Origin: Chitinophaga pinensis
Lineage (GTDB): Bacteria; Bacteroidota; Bacteroidia; Chitinophagales; CAMDFR01
Direction of reading: 5' to 3'
DNA length: 64,000 nt
Assembly (NCBI GenBank): GCA_945897725.1
Contig: CAMDFR010000006.1
Coordinates: 62,001-126,000 of the forward strand
Shown here: piece after piece, positions 54,799 to 63,070 of the stretch
Numbering within the stretch: the stretch's first letter is position 1
Layout: each line of letters begins with the position of its first letter
Program-made: the position numbers and the translations under genes
Notes under the pieces: model-generated
Databases searched by the model: none
The model's input: the letters and a program-made list of their open reading frames with translations, nothing else
Told to the model about the DNA's origin: nothing

Positions 54799-55437
54799 AT
54801 GAATGCAAATGAAAATAAAATGAAAAAAGAAGAACAAGATTTGAACTACAGAAGAGATGATCAATATAACTGGGAGAAGGTAGATACAATGGCAGCACAC
54901 TACCAAGGCATACTAAGCACCTTGGGCGAAGACATTAGTCGTGAAGGCTTAGAGAAAACACCGATGCGCGTCGCTAAATCCATGCAATTTCTAACGCAGG
55001 GCTATGCCATCAATCCGCATGATATATTGAAATCAGCACTTTTTACTCAGACTACCCATGAGATGATTATTGTGAAAGATATTGAACTATACTCTTTGTG
55101 TGAACACCACATGTTGCCTTTTTTTGGAAGAGCCCATATTGCCTATATTCCCAATGGAAAAATCACAGGATTAAGTAAATTTGCAAGAGTGGTTGATGCC
55201 TACTCCAGAAGATTACAAGTGCAAGAAAGATTAACTAGACAGATTTTAGACTGTGTTCAAGAAAGTCTTCAACCACTTGGTGTGGCTGTGGTGATAGAGG
55301 CAAAGCATCTTTGTATGATGATGAGAGGTGTCGAAAAACAAAATAGCGTAACAACTACTTCTGCTTTTATTGGAGAATTTGAAAAACAAAGCACAAGAAG
55401 CGAATTCATTAATTTATTGACAGGTAAGCTTAGTTAA
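54799..55437 (+). CDS. folE: GTP cyclohydrolase I
   Basis: A 212-residue FolE that converts GTP to 7,8-dihydroneopterin triphosphate, the common entry to folate, queuosine and biopterin. Zinc ligands are in the [10 protein letters not shown] stretch (near 100-109) and the Cys in HLCMMMRG (near 173), the expected type IA pattern. The ATG at 54799 is used, with an alternative ATG at 54820. Adjacent to the PTPS-type gene, which uses the same product. Confidence 0.96.
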   Translation: MNANENKMKKEEQDLNYRRDDQYNWEKVDTMAAHYQGILSTLGEDISREGLEKTPMRVAKSMQFLTQGYAINPHDILKSALFTQTTHEMIIVKDIELYSLCEHHMLPFFGRAHIAYIPNGKITGLSKFARVVDAYSRRLQVQERLTRQILDCVQESLQPLGVAVVIEAKHLCMMMRGVEKQNSVTTTSAFIGEFEKQSTRSEFINLLTGKLS

Positions 55438-55463
55438 AAAATTTATAAAAACTCCCACACAAT

Positions 55464-56339
55464 ATGAAGGCATATATTTTCCCTGGCCAAGGTGCTCAAT
55501 TTCCTGGAATGGCAAAAGACCTATATGATACCAATACTGTATCAAAACAACTTATAGATAAGGCCAATGAGTTATTAGGATTTAAAATTTCTGACTTGAT
55601 GTTCAGTGGTTCAGAGGAGGATTTAAAAAGAACGGATGTTACCCAACCGGCTGTATTTATTCACTCCATGGCTAGCTATTTTAGTCAAGAGGGCTTAAAA
55701 CCTGACATGACCGCAGGGCATTCTCTTGGAGAATTTTCCGCTATTGTAGCTGCAGGCGTATTATCTTTTGAAGATGCTTTACTCTTAGTAAAACTAAGAG
55801 CCGATGCAATGAAAAGAGCTTGCGATGTTCAGGTAAGCACCATGGCTGCTGTTATTGGAATGGACGATAAAATCGTAGAGGATATCTGTGACACTATTCA
55901 AGATGAAATTGTGGTAGCAGCTAATTATAATTCACCAGGGCAGTTGGTCATTTCTGGGACAATCAAAGGCATTGATATGGCCATTGAAAAGTTAAGCGCA
56001 GCTGGTTGTAGAAGAGCGATAAAATTGCCTGTTGGTGGTGCTTTTCATTCTCCGTGTATGGAACCAGCGAGAAAAGAATTGGCAGAAGCCATTCACAAGC
56101 TTCATTTCAATGATGCGATATGCCCTGTTTATCAAAATGTGAGCGCCTCTCCTATCTCAGATGCAAATCAGATAAAAAACAATTTGATTCTTCAGCTTAC
56201 AGCTCCTGTTCGATGGACACAAAGTGTAGAGCAGATGATCAAAGATGGCGCTACAGAATTTATTGAAGTTGGACCAGGTAAAGTTTTACAAGGTCTAGTA
56301 AAAAAAATCAATAAAGAAGTTCTGGCTTCTTCTCTCTAG
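55464..56339 (+). CDS. fabD: malonyl-CoA:ACP transacylase
   Basis: A 291-residue acyltransferase that transfers malonyl to acyl-carrier protein for fatty-acid synthesis. The nucleophile is S87 in AGHSLGEFSA, and the catalytic His lies in GGAFHSPCM (near 197). The N-terminal FPGQGAQFPGM is typical. A 26-base gap after folE suggests joint transcription; the functional link is weak. Confidence 0.96.
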   Translation: MKAYIFPGQGAQFPGMAKDLYDTNTVSKQLIDKANELLGFKISDLMFSGSEEDLKRTDVTQPAVFIHSMASYFSQEGLKPDMTAGHSLGEFSAIVAAGVLSFEDALLLVKLRADAMKRACDVQVSTMAAVIGMDDKIVEDICDTIQDEIVVAANYNSPGQLVISGTIKGIDMAIEKLSAAGCRRAIKLPVGGAFHSPCMEPARKELAEAIHKLHFNDAICPVYQNVSASPISDANQIKNNLILQLTAPVRWTQSVEQMIKDGATEFIEVGPGKVLQGLVKKINKEVLASSL

Positions 56340-56743
56340 AGCATTTACTGCCTCATTAATTTACTGTTCACTTACTTTGTGTAGCAAAAAAGCATACCCT
56401 GCATGTAAGATTCCCTCATGCCTACTCATAGCATATGTGGTAATGCACCAGTTTCGCATAGATTCATATTATAGATAAGTAGGAGAACATCATACTATTC
56501 TTCCCTATCTCCTCGTCAATAGAACATGGAAGCCTTTTGTCGATTCGTCAATCATTATTAAAATAAGTCATTCTAGATGAATGCATTTTACTGTAATACA
56601 ATAAAGAATCGTGTCTGATTTGCTGGACTCGTTTACACAAGAATAGTAAATGCGAGACACATTGATAAGAATGTTTACAATGACTAGACAAAAAAAAATC
56701 CCCTCCAAATGGAGGGGATTTAATATCATTATAAGTGATAATC
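56340..56743. other. intergenic stretch without recognisable gene
   Basis: 404 bases between fabD and the next convergent gene. Only the terminator at 56690-56719 is recognised. No coding, tRNA or other RNA pattern is supported in the rest. Confidence 0.5.
56690..56719 (-). terminator. Rho-independent terminator of the T9SS secreted protein gene
   Basis: On the minus strand: ATCCCCTCC/GGAGGGGAT stem (9 bases) with a 4-base loop, followed by a nine-T run. Confidence 0.88.
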
Positions 56744-58732
56744 TTAGTTGATTACTAATTTCTTAGTAGTTACACTAACACCACTTTGAACTTTTACGAA
56801 ATAAACACCTTTAGACGCTTTGCTCATATCTAAAGTTTTAACTAAAGAGTTTGTTTTTGCTTCAGAAGAAGTGTATACTGTTTGACCTTTAGAATCGAAG
56901 ATTGTGATTTCAATTGTTTCGTTAGCACCTTCAACGTTTAATTCAAAAGTACCGTTGTTTGGATTTGGATAGATAGTTACATTGTTTGCAAAAATCTGAT
57001 CATCGATGCTGAACGCTCTACATAAAGGATCAGAAGCTGCTTTTACAACAACATTTGCTTGTGTAGAATATACACAACCAGCTTTTTCAGCAGTTAATTT
57101 GATTGTTACTGGACCAGCAGTTGAAAAAATTAAGTTACCATCCTCTGTAAAAGTTGTTGCAGAAGTAGATAAGTTAGTCCAAGTAAAATTCCAACCAGTT
57201 TTCACTAAAGAAGTGTTAGGGAATATGTTTCCATATGTTGAAGAAGCACAAATTGGAGAAGGAACTGCGAAACCAACTGTATTTGTTTCACCTGGGTGAG
57301 TTACAACAACAACATCAGTTGCAGAACAACCTTTATTATTAGTAACAGTAATAGTGTAAGTACCACCATCAACACCAGAGTTAGCAGAAGTAGTTTTACC
57401 ATTGCTCCAAGAGTAAGTAATACCAGTTGTAACACCAGAAGCTACGGCAGATAAGTTAGCCGTTGCACCACAAGCTACAGTTTGATCAGCACCTGCATTA
57501 ACAGTAACACCATTTGATTTCAATACAAATGTTGCAGTAGTAACATTCACACCATTAGTGATTGTAGCAGTATAAGTAACAGTACCAGATGCAGGAATAG
57601 TGATATTCACATCTTCAGCTGCAGGATTGTCAACACCAGTTGTTGGAGTCCAAGCAACAGTAGAAGCACCAGACGCGCCATAGATTGATAAATCAACCGC
57701 AGCAACTTCACCTGGACAACCTTCAGTTCTGTCAGCGATGATATTTCCACTAAATTCAACAACTGCAGTTACCTTAGGATAGATTGCATAATTTTGAATG
57801 TAGAAATTCTCACAGTTAGCATCATCTACAACGCTGTTTGAATTACAATCGATGTTTACGTTATGGTTGAAAGCTTGGAAACCTGTTCCAGTAGCTGGCT
57901 TATAAACAAACTCACCCCAGCTATTCATACCACTACCAAATCTTGAACCAACTTGAGACATGTTACCAGCACAAGCCGCAGCACATGCATCTCTGTAACC
58001 AGCTAATACGTAGAACTCATCAGATACTGGACCATAGAAATCAACTTGAACTGAGAAAGTAGAACCTGTAGGTAAAGCGATACCTGGCGCAAATACTAAA
58101 GTACCTGTATTCACGGTACCTGGACCAGAACCTGGACCAGTCATTGAAGTATCAACGATGATTGTTTGAGACCATACTTGTTCAGCAGAGATACCAGTTG
58201 CTTGTAACAAAGTATTTAACGTATCATTTTTGAACAATCTAACTACAATTGTATCAGGACTTGTACCTGCACCAACAGCAACAGTTTTGATGTGACCATA
58301 TCTAACTAAGATTGTATCCACAGTCAATTGAGTTGAAGCTGTAGGATATCTGTCGAAAGGATATACTGTATTTGTTGTGTAGTCAAACAGCGTATCAAAA
58401 ATTTGAGCTGCCCAACGAATGGTAAATGAAGAGTCATTAGGAAATCTTCTGTTCAATCCCCAAATAAATTGGCTATAATCAGAAGGAGAAGGTAATGCAA
58501 TATTTGCATATTCATTATCTACACCATCGTAGTCTAAATAGAAAGAGTAAGTAGCCGCTCTAGAACTAGATGCAGAAGCATGACTGTTTAAGTTCAAATG
58601 AGGATAAGCTGCAATTGTTCTTTTAGGAACAAATTCACCACCTGGGATATGTCTAGAACCACCGGAGAGTCCCTGAGCATTAACAGCAAAAGCAGTTACT
58701 AATGCTATCAAGAGTAAAATGTTTTTTTTCAT
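56744..58732 (-). CDS. secreted T9SS cargo protein with Ig-like repeats
   Basis: A 662-residue exported protein. Signal peptide 1-about 20 (FAVNAQG). The middle contains repeated SprB-like/PKD-like sequences (TYTITVTNNKGCSATDVVVVTHPG near 460-485, and a nearby NVTTATFVLKSNGVTVNAGADQ block), preceded by a longer beta-rich region. The C-terminal ~75 residues carry the Por sorting signature VTIYPNPNNGTFELNVEG and GVYFVKVQSGVSVTTKKLVIN. The promoter at 58785-58814 is well formed. Confidence 0.85.
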   Translation of the reverse strand: MKKNILLLIALVTAFAVNAQGLSGGSRHIPGGEFVPKRTIAAYPHLNLNSHASASSSRAATYSFYLDYDGVDNEYANIALPSPSDYSQFIWGLNRRFPNDSSFTIRWAAQIFDTLFDYTTNTVYPFDRYPTASTQLTVDTILVRYGHIKTVAVGAGTSPDTIVVRLFKNDTLNTLLQATGISAEQVWSQTIIVDTSMTGPGSGPGTVNTGTLVFAPGIALPTGSTFSVQVDFYGPVSDEFYVLAGYRDACAAACAGNMSQVGSRFGSGMNSWGEFVYKPATGTGFQAFNHNVNIDCNSNSVVDDANCENFYIQNYAIYPKVTAVVEFSGNIIADRTEGCPGEVAAVDLSIYGASGASTVAWTPTTGVDNPAAEDVNITIPASGTVTYTATITNGVNVTTATFVLKSNGVTVNAGADQTVACGATANLSAVASGVTTGITYSWSNGKTTSANSGVDGGTYTITVTNNKGCSATDVVVVTHPGETNTVGFAVPSPICASSTYGNIFPNTSLVKTGWNFTWTNLSTSATTFTEDGNLIFSTAGPVTIKLTAEKAGCVYSTQANVVVKAASDPLCRAFSIDDQIFANNVTIYPNPNNGTFELNVEGANETIEITIFDSKGQTVYTSSEAKTNSLVKTLDMSKASKGVYFVKVQSGVSVTTKKLVIN

Positions 58733-58784
58733 TCTTAATGATTTTTTTTGATTGAGTTAATTAATAGTTAAAATTTTCAGAAAG

Positions 58785-58814
58785 CAAATGTACAACTTTT
58801 TAATAAAAAAACAA
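58785..58814 (-). promoter_or_regulatory. Bacteroidota promoter (TTG -33, N19, TACATTTG -7) for the T9SS cargo gene
   Basis: On the minus strand TTG at 58814-58812, 19-base spacer and TACATTTG at 58792-58785 match the consensus. The leader would be about 45-50 bases. Confidence 0.7.
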
Positions 58815-58911
58815 CTTGACATTCACTTCGCTTTTATGTGATGACGAACTTTATTCATTCAAAGTTACAACCTGTTCCCAAACTTTTGTCACAAATTAGT
58901 AAAAAAATGAA

Positions 58912-59484
58912 TTATTGGTCTTTTTTGATATAACAAGAACGACAACGTGGTTCATAACTTTCTTTTTCTCCCAGCATCACTTTTTCCTCATTTGCGCCCA
59001 AACGATAGGAATGATGGGCAATATCACCACACCTTACACAAATGGCATGCACTTTTGTAATGTAATCGGCAGTAGCTAATAAGTGAGGGATGGGACCAAA
59101 TGGTTTTCCCAAAAAATCCATATCTAGACCCGCAATAATGACCCTAATGCCACTATTGGCTAATTTTTCGCAAACATCTGGTAGCTCCATATCGAAAAAC
59201 TGAGCCTCGTCAATACCAACTACATCCATGCCTTGAGCCAATAAAAGTATATGTTGAGAATTACTAATTGGCGTAGACAAGATAGAATTATCATTATGCG
59301 ATACTATTTTTTGAACATCATATCTGGTATCTATCATCGGTTTAAATATTTCGACTTTCAGATTAGCAAATTGTGCCCTCTTTAGTCTACGAATAAGCTC
59401 TTCCGTTTTGCCAGAAAACATCGAGCCACATACCACTTCAATCCAGCCTTTTTTATTTTGATGAAACCTTGGTTCTATAAACAT
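58912..59484 (-). CDS. tdk: thymidine kinase
   Basis: A 190-residue type II thymidine kinase. The P-loop GSMFSGKT is at 20-27, GIDEAQFF (near 93-100) is the Walker B region, and C-terminal zinc Cys pairs are CVRCGD and CRSCYIKK. It phosphorylates thymidine. It is divergent from the next gene. Confidence 0.96.
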   Translation of the reverse strand: MFIEPRFHQNKKGWIEVVCGSMFSGKTEELIRRLKRAQFANLKVEIFKPMIDTRYDVQKIVSHNDNSILSTPISNSQHILLLAQGMDVVGIDEAQFFDMELPDVCEKLANSGIRVIIAGLDMDFLGKPFGPIPHLLATADYITKVHAICVRCGDIAHHSYRLGANEEKVMLGEKESYEPRCRSCYIKKDQ

Positions 59485-59558
59485 AATATATGTTGAAAAT
59501 ATAGCGTTACACTATAGATTAATGTTCGTTTTTTTGTAAAATTAAAAATTAAATATCT

Positions 59559-60410
59559 ATGCGCTTGAATAATTTCAATGAAAAGCTACATGATTTACAA
59601 GAAACCTTGCAAATTTTACATAAAAAATCTATACAGAATAATGGTTTGAGTGGAATTGATCAAGAAGTAATTAAATTTAAACTGATTGAGTTTTATGAAA
59701 CTTTTTTTATAAAAGAAGGTCCGACACCCCTCTCATCAGAAATAAAAGAAGGCATCACCGAGGTCCATTCAAAAGAGGCCGAAGCAGTTTCCATGAAAGA
59801 AGTTGAGAAAGTAGTAGAGCAAGAAGCTAACGTGCTTACAAGTCCAGAAATAGAAGCCATTCCAAGTAGATCACATGAGGTAGAAACAATAGAAGTAGTG
59901 AAAACAACGGAGGAGCCGATTATTGAAGCGCCTCTCATTGAAGTTAGCATGGCTAGCCACTTAACTAATCCATCTTCAAATCTGATAGAGGAAGTATTTT
60001 CAGAGGTATTGACATCCACTCCTCCTATAGCAGAAAGCAAAAGTGAAGCAAAAGCAATGCATACAGCACCTACCAAGGGTTTAAATGATCGTTTTTCACA
60101 TATTCAATCTGGGAATTCATTAAATGAAAGATTCAAATCAAATAGTGGTGCGCAAGGCACAGAGAGATTTAATGCCCCAGTTAGCTCGATGAACGAAATG
60201 CTCGATCTTAATAAAAAGCTATTATATGTCACACAACTTTTTGGTGGTAATCATGAATTATTTCAACAAGTATTGCGACAGATTGATGCCTTTAACACCT
60301 CTGTTGAAGCCATTCACTTTATGGAACATAACAAGCCTAAGTTAAATTTATCAGAAAAACAGGAAGATATTTATCTCAATTTTTTAGAAGTAATCAAAAG
60401 GAAATTCTAA
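59559..60410 (+). CDS. hypothetical protein with acidic low-complexity centre and conserved C-terminus
   Basis: A 283-residue protein with no signal peptide. Residues about 1-55 are helical; residues about 60-205 are Glu/Ser/Thr-rich and probably disordered; residues about 205-280 (SMNEMLDLNKKLLYVTQLFGGN and following) resemble a conserved C-terminal domain seen in Bacteroidota hypothetical proteins. It lies next to tdk (divergent). The role is not known. It is followed by a terminator. Confidence 0.65.
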   Translation: MRLNNFNEKLHDLQETLQILHKKSIQNNGLSGIDQEVIKFKLIEFYETFFIKEGPTPLSSEIKEGITEVHSKEAEAVSMKEVEKVVEQEANVLTSPEIEAIPSRSHEVETIEVVKTTEEPIIEAPLIEVSMASHLTNPSSNLIEEVFSEVLTSTPPIAESKSEAKAMHTAPTKGLNDRFSHIQSGNSLNERFKSNSGAQGTERFNAPVSSMNEMLDLNKKLLYVTQLFGGNHELFQQVLRQIDAFNTSVEAIHFMEHNKPKLNLSEKQEDIYLNFLEVIKRKF

Positions 60411-60433
60411 GAAAAGGATCCAATATAATAAGG

Positions 60434-60469
60434 AAGGATATTGACAATTTGGTCAGTATCCTTTTTTTA
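60434..60469 (+). terminator. Rho-independent terminator of the hypothetical gene
   Basis: 12-base stem AAGGATATTGAC/GTCAGTATCCTT (one G-T pair), 6-base loop, then a seven-T run. Confidence 0.8.
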
Positions 60470-60699
60470 TGTTGGTGCTTCTATGGATCAAAACCTTAGT
60501 TTATTAACAATTCATCAAAGACTCAATAGACCTCAACAATTAAAAAAATAGGCCGTAACCATTGATATTGAATAATTACAGGCAAAAAAATAGACGTTCT
60601 ATACAAGTTAAGTTATACACATTTTGGATAACTATGTAACCATAAATAGCTGAAGCCCGTATATGTCCGTATTACAATTACAATTTAAATATTATCAAA

Positions 60700-62214
60700 G
60701 TGCGTCAATCAAATCTACTTTTAGTCATCGCAATTTTCTCCTTAACTACCAGCTTCTCACAATCCTCTATCCCATTAAATGATAGCAGGTGCCGTCCCTT
60801 CAATATCTCCTCAAGAGGGTATTTTGATGCCAATGCAGAAGCCAATTTAGGAACTAGTAATCCTGATCAAGCTAATATCAGGGGCACAAATAGAGGCGCC
60901 ACTTCCGAGATAGGCGAAGTTTTTGGCTCTGCTTCTGGTGCTACAGGCAAACAACAAACTGTTTGGTACGAGATGACTGCTCCCACTTGTGGCGCTAATA
61001 GCATTAGATTTTCAACAAGCCATTTAAGAACAAATTTTGATACCAGAATAAGCGTATACAATAGAGTCATTCTTGATGATTGTACAGGTAGATACGAGGA
61101 GTTGGCATCCAACAATGATGATTACTTAGGCATCTTAGGTGGTAAAACATCAACCATTGAAATGCCGCAAGGTTCTGGACTACGCAGATCAAATACTTTT
61201 AGTCTAGGTCAAAAATTATTTATTCAATTATCAGGTAGTGATGGCGCAACAGGTAATTATGGCTTGATTGTAGATGTAAATTCTCCAAACATTAGTATTG
61301 GAACAGTTGGAACAAGTGAAGTTGAAGTCCTTTTCCCAATCGCAGAATTGGCTTCCGGACCAGTTGCTCAAATTGCTGTTAGATATAGAGTAACAGGAAG
61401 TGACCCTTCTACTTATTCGGAAGTAATGGTTGCAGGCACTGCTAGTTCATATAACTTAACTGGCTTGAGCAGTGGAACATCTTATGATATTTGGGTAGTG
61501 TACAGATGTGCTGCAGGAGATAATTGGGTTTCTCAAAAAGAAATGATTTCTACTGCTCTTCCATCTCCACCACGTGTTCCAAGTTTAGTGATTACTCCTA
61601 TCGATTCTGTATGCAATGCCGTAATCGTGTCATGGCTTACTGGTTCAGAAGATGCTACTTATACACTTTATTATACCTTAGCAGGTGCTCATAGAGCAGC
61701 AGATTCAATTGTAATAGCTGCTCCAGCTTCTATGCTAAACACAGGTCCAGTTCTATTACCCGCTGCGAACTATCTATTTTGGATGAAAACCCTATTCAGA
61801 GATGGAACATCAAATTCGACTGCTGAGTTTGTCTATACCACATGCGGTGCAATGGCAAGAATGGAACAAGAAACACCTGCTTCAGCTGAAATTTCTTCAG
61901 ATATCGCAAATGCACAAACAGATGCAAACACCGCTACCAATGAAAACGCAAAGGCCAATATCACTGAAATGGATATCGCTCCAAATCCAGCAATAGATGA
62001 GACCAACATTAGCTATGAAATCAGCAACACTAGCAATCCTATCAACATCAAAATGTTTTCAATAGATGGAAAAGAAATGTACCAAGACATTATTTCTTCA
62101 CCAAGTTTAAAAGGAACTTATCATCTCTCTTTACAACAATTTGGTGCAGGCATCTACTTTGTACAAATAGAAACCAATGGCACGCTTCAATCAAAAAAGC
62201 TAATTGTAAAATAA
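60700..62214 (+). CDS. secreted T9SS cargo protein with fibronectin type III-like domain (GTG start)
   Basis: A 504-residue exported protein; GTG start at 60700, followed by a hydrophobic signal (LLLVIAIFSLTTSFSQS). A beta-rich N-terminal region (about 25-200) contains ARTRISVYN-like LRTNFDTRISVYNRVILDDC. An Fn3-like region (about 205-285) contains LTGLSSGTSYDIWV, and a second similar unit lies at about 290-380. The C-terminal Por-type sorting domain (DIAPNPAIDETNISYEI and GIYFVQIETNGTLQSKKLIVK) ends the protein. Function unknown. Confidence 0.82.
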   Translation: MRQSNLLLVIAIFSLTTSFSQSSIPLNDSRCRPFNISSRGYFDANAEANLGTSNPDQANIRGTNRGATSEIGEVFGSASGATGKQQTVWYEMTAPTCGANSIRFSTSHLRTNFDTRISVYNRVILDDCTGRYEELASNNDDYLGILGGKTSTIEMPQGSGLRRSNTFSLGQKLFIQLSGSDGATGNYGLIVDVNSPNISIGTVGTSEVEVLFPIAELASGPVAQIAVRYRVTGSDPSTYSEVMVAGTASSYNLTGLSSGTSYDIWVVYRCAAGDNWVSQKEMISTALPSPPRVPSLVITPIDSVCNAVIVSWLTGSEDATYTLYYTLAGAHRAADSIVIAAPASMLNTGPVLLPAANYLFWMKTLFRDGTSNSTAEFVYTTCGAMARMEQETPASAEISSDIANAQTDANTATNENAKANITEMDIAPNPAIDETNISYEISNTSNPINIKMFSIDGKEMYQDIISSPSLKGTYHLSLQQFGAGIYFVQIETNGTLQSKKLIVK

Positions 62215-62240
62215 GATTCATTTTAAAGTAGAAAGATATA

Positions 62241-62274
62241 AAGAGCGAAAGTCTAGTCCTAGATTTTCGCTCTT
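62241..62274. terminator. hairpin after the T9SS cargo gene (possible terminator)
   Basis: AAGAGCGAAAGTCTA pairs with TAGATTTTCGCTCTT around a 4-base loop (one G-T pair). The stem is long but only a short T stretch follows, so termination strength is uncertain. Confidence 0.6.
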
Positions 62275-62336
62275 TGCGCGTTCAGTAAGCACTTTGGACA
62301 AGTTACCCTTTTACAAAAATGAATTTGAATAAAGAC

Positions 62337-62370
62337 AAAAAAAGAAAGCACACCAAAATTGGTGTGCTTT
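62337..62370 (-). terminator. orphan Rho-independent terminator (minus strand)
   Basis: AAAGCACACC/GGTGTGCTTT stem with a 6-base loop, followed on the minus strand by CTTTTTTTGTC. No minus-strand gene was recognised upstream of it. Confidence 0.7.
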
Positions 62371-62835
62371 CCCGCGGAGTGGAAATGAGCGAACTCTGCT
62401 CGTATTCATTCATTCAGGACCTCAACAAAATGTCGATTTTAAGAGAGCTACTTCGGGTGAAAAACAATGGAGAAGAATGGTTTAGTACTTAGAGATGATT
62501 TGGGAATGTTTTTTAAAAATTATTGAGATCAAATAGGGATTTAATAGGTAGGAAAGTTCAGAAAGAATACAAACCAAAATTATTTTTTTGAGATAAATAA
62601 AATCTACCCATAACAGCAATCACCTTCAATTTAGGCTTCTTCGTCAAGCTGATTTTTTCTGTAAAGTTATTTTTTAGAATATTAAAAAAATGCAGATATA
62701 AATCCCGTATAGTCTGATGCCTGGAAACCACAGATACTTAAAAATGTGCATTCAAAATTTACAAAGTTTTGCATGATTTACTGACAAAAAGTCAATAATG
62801 TTTTGTTTTTATTATTAATAATATTAATATTGTAG

Positions 62836-62991
62836 CATTTAGAACTTGAATCTTGCCTTACAAATTCAACACTTAAAATACAAGTTGCTGACGGCAAAAC
62901 ATATGATATACCACAAGGAAAAATTACTTTGTATGGTGTTGCCTTGAAAACTTTATCTAATATGCTACCTTATGAAAATGTAGAGGATTAA
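62836..62991 (+). pseudogene. possible remnant of a protein-coding gene (C-terminal fragment)
   Basis: An open frame of 51 codons ending TAA at 62989, preceded in frame by TAG. It has no ATG or other start near its beginning. The peptide (TLKIQVADGKTYDIPQGKITLYG and following) is protein-like but no family is recognised. It may be the end of a decayed gene or chance. Confidence 0.25.
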
Positions 62992-63070
62992 AATAAAAAT
63001 AGAGTAGAGATAGATGCTTACAGGTATGCATTAAAATTCTAAAAAGATTACTAAAACTTATAAAAACTTC

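Larger units (their letters stand above)
62215..63070. other. long intergenic region with hairpins and a coding remnant
   Basis: 856 bases between two secreted-protein genes. It holds the hairpin at 62241-62274, an orphan minus-strand terminator at 62337-62370 and a 51-codon coding fragment without a start codon at 62836-62991. The rest is AT-rich and unassigned. It looks like an area where genes have decayed. Confidence 0.5.

Noticed and set aside
59693-60076. 127-codon ORF opposite the hypothetical protein
   Set aside because: It is antisense to a low-complexity Glu/Ser-rich region, which produces long mirror frames; no family pattern.
62371-62470. tRNA gene on the minus strand
   Set aside because: Only an acceptor-end-like ACTCCGC was seen; no T-loop, anticodon arm or D-arm with proper pairing could be formed.
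62385-62492. 35-residue ORF on the plus strand after the orphan terminator
   Set aside because: Short, no start-context support, overlaps the presumed minus-strand transcript, and no recognisable pattern.
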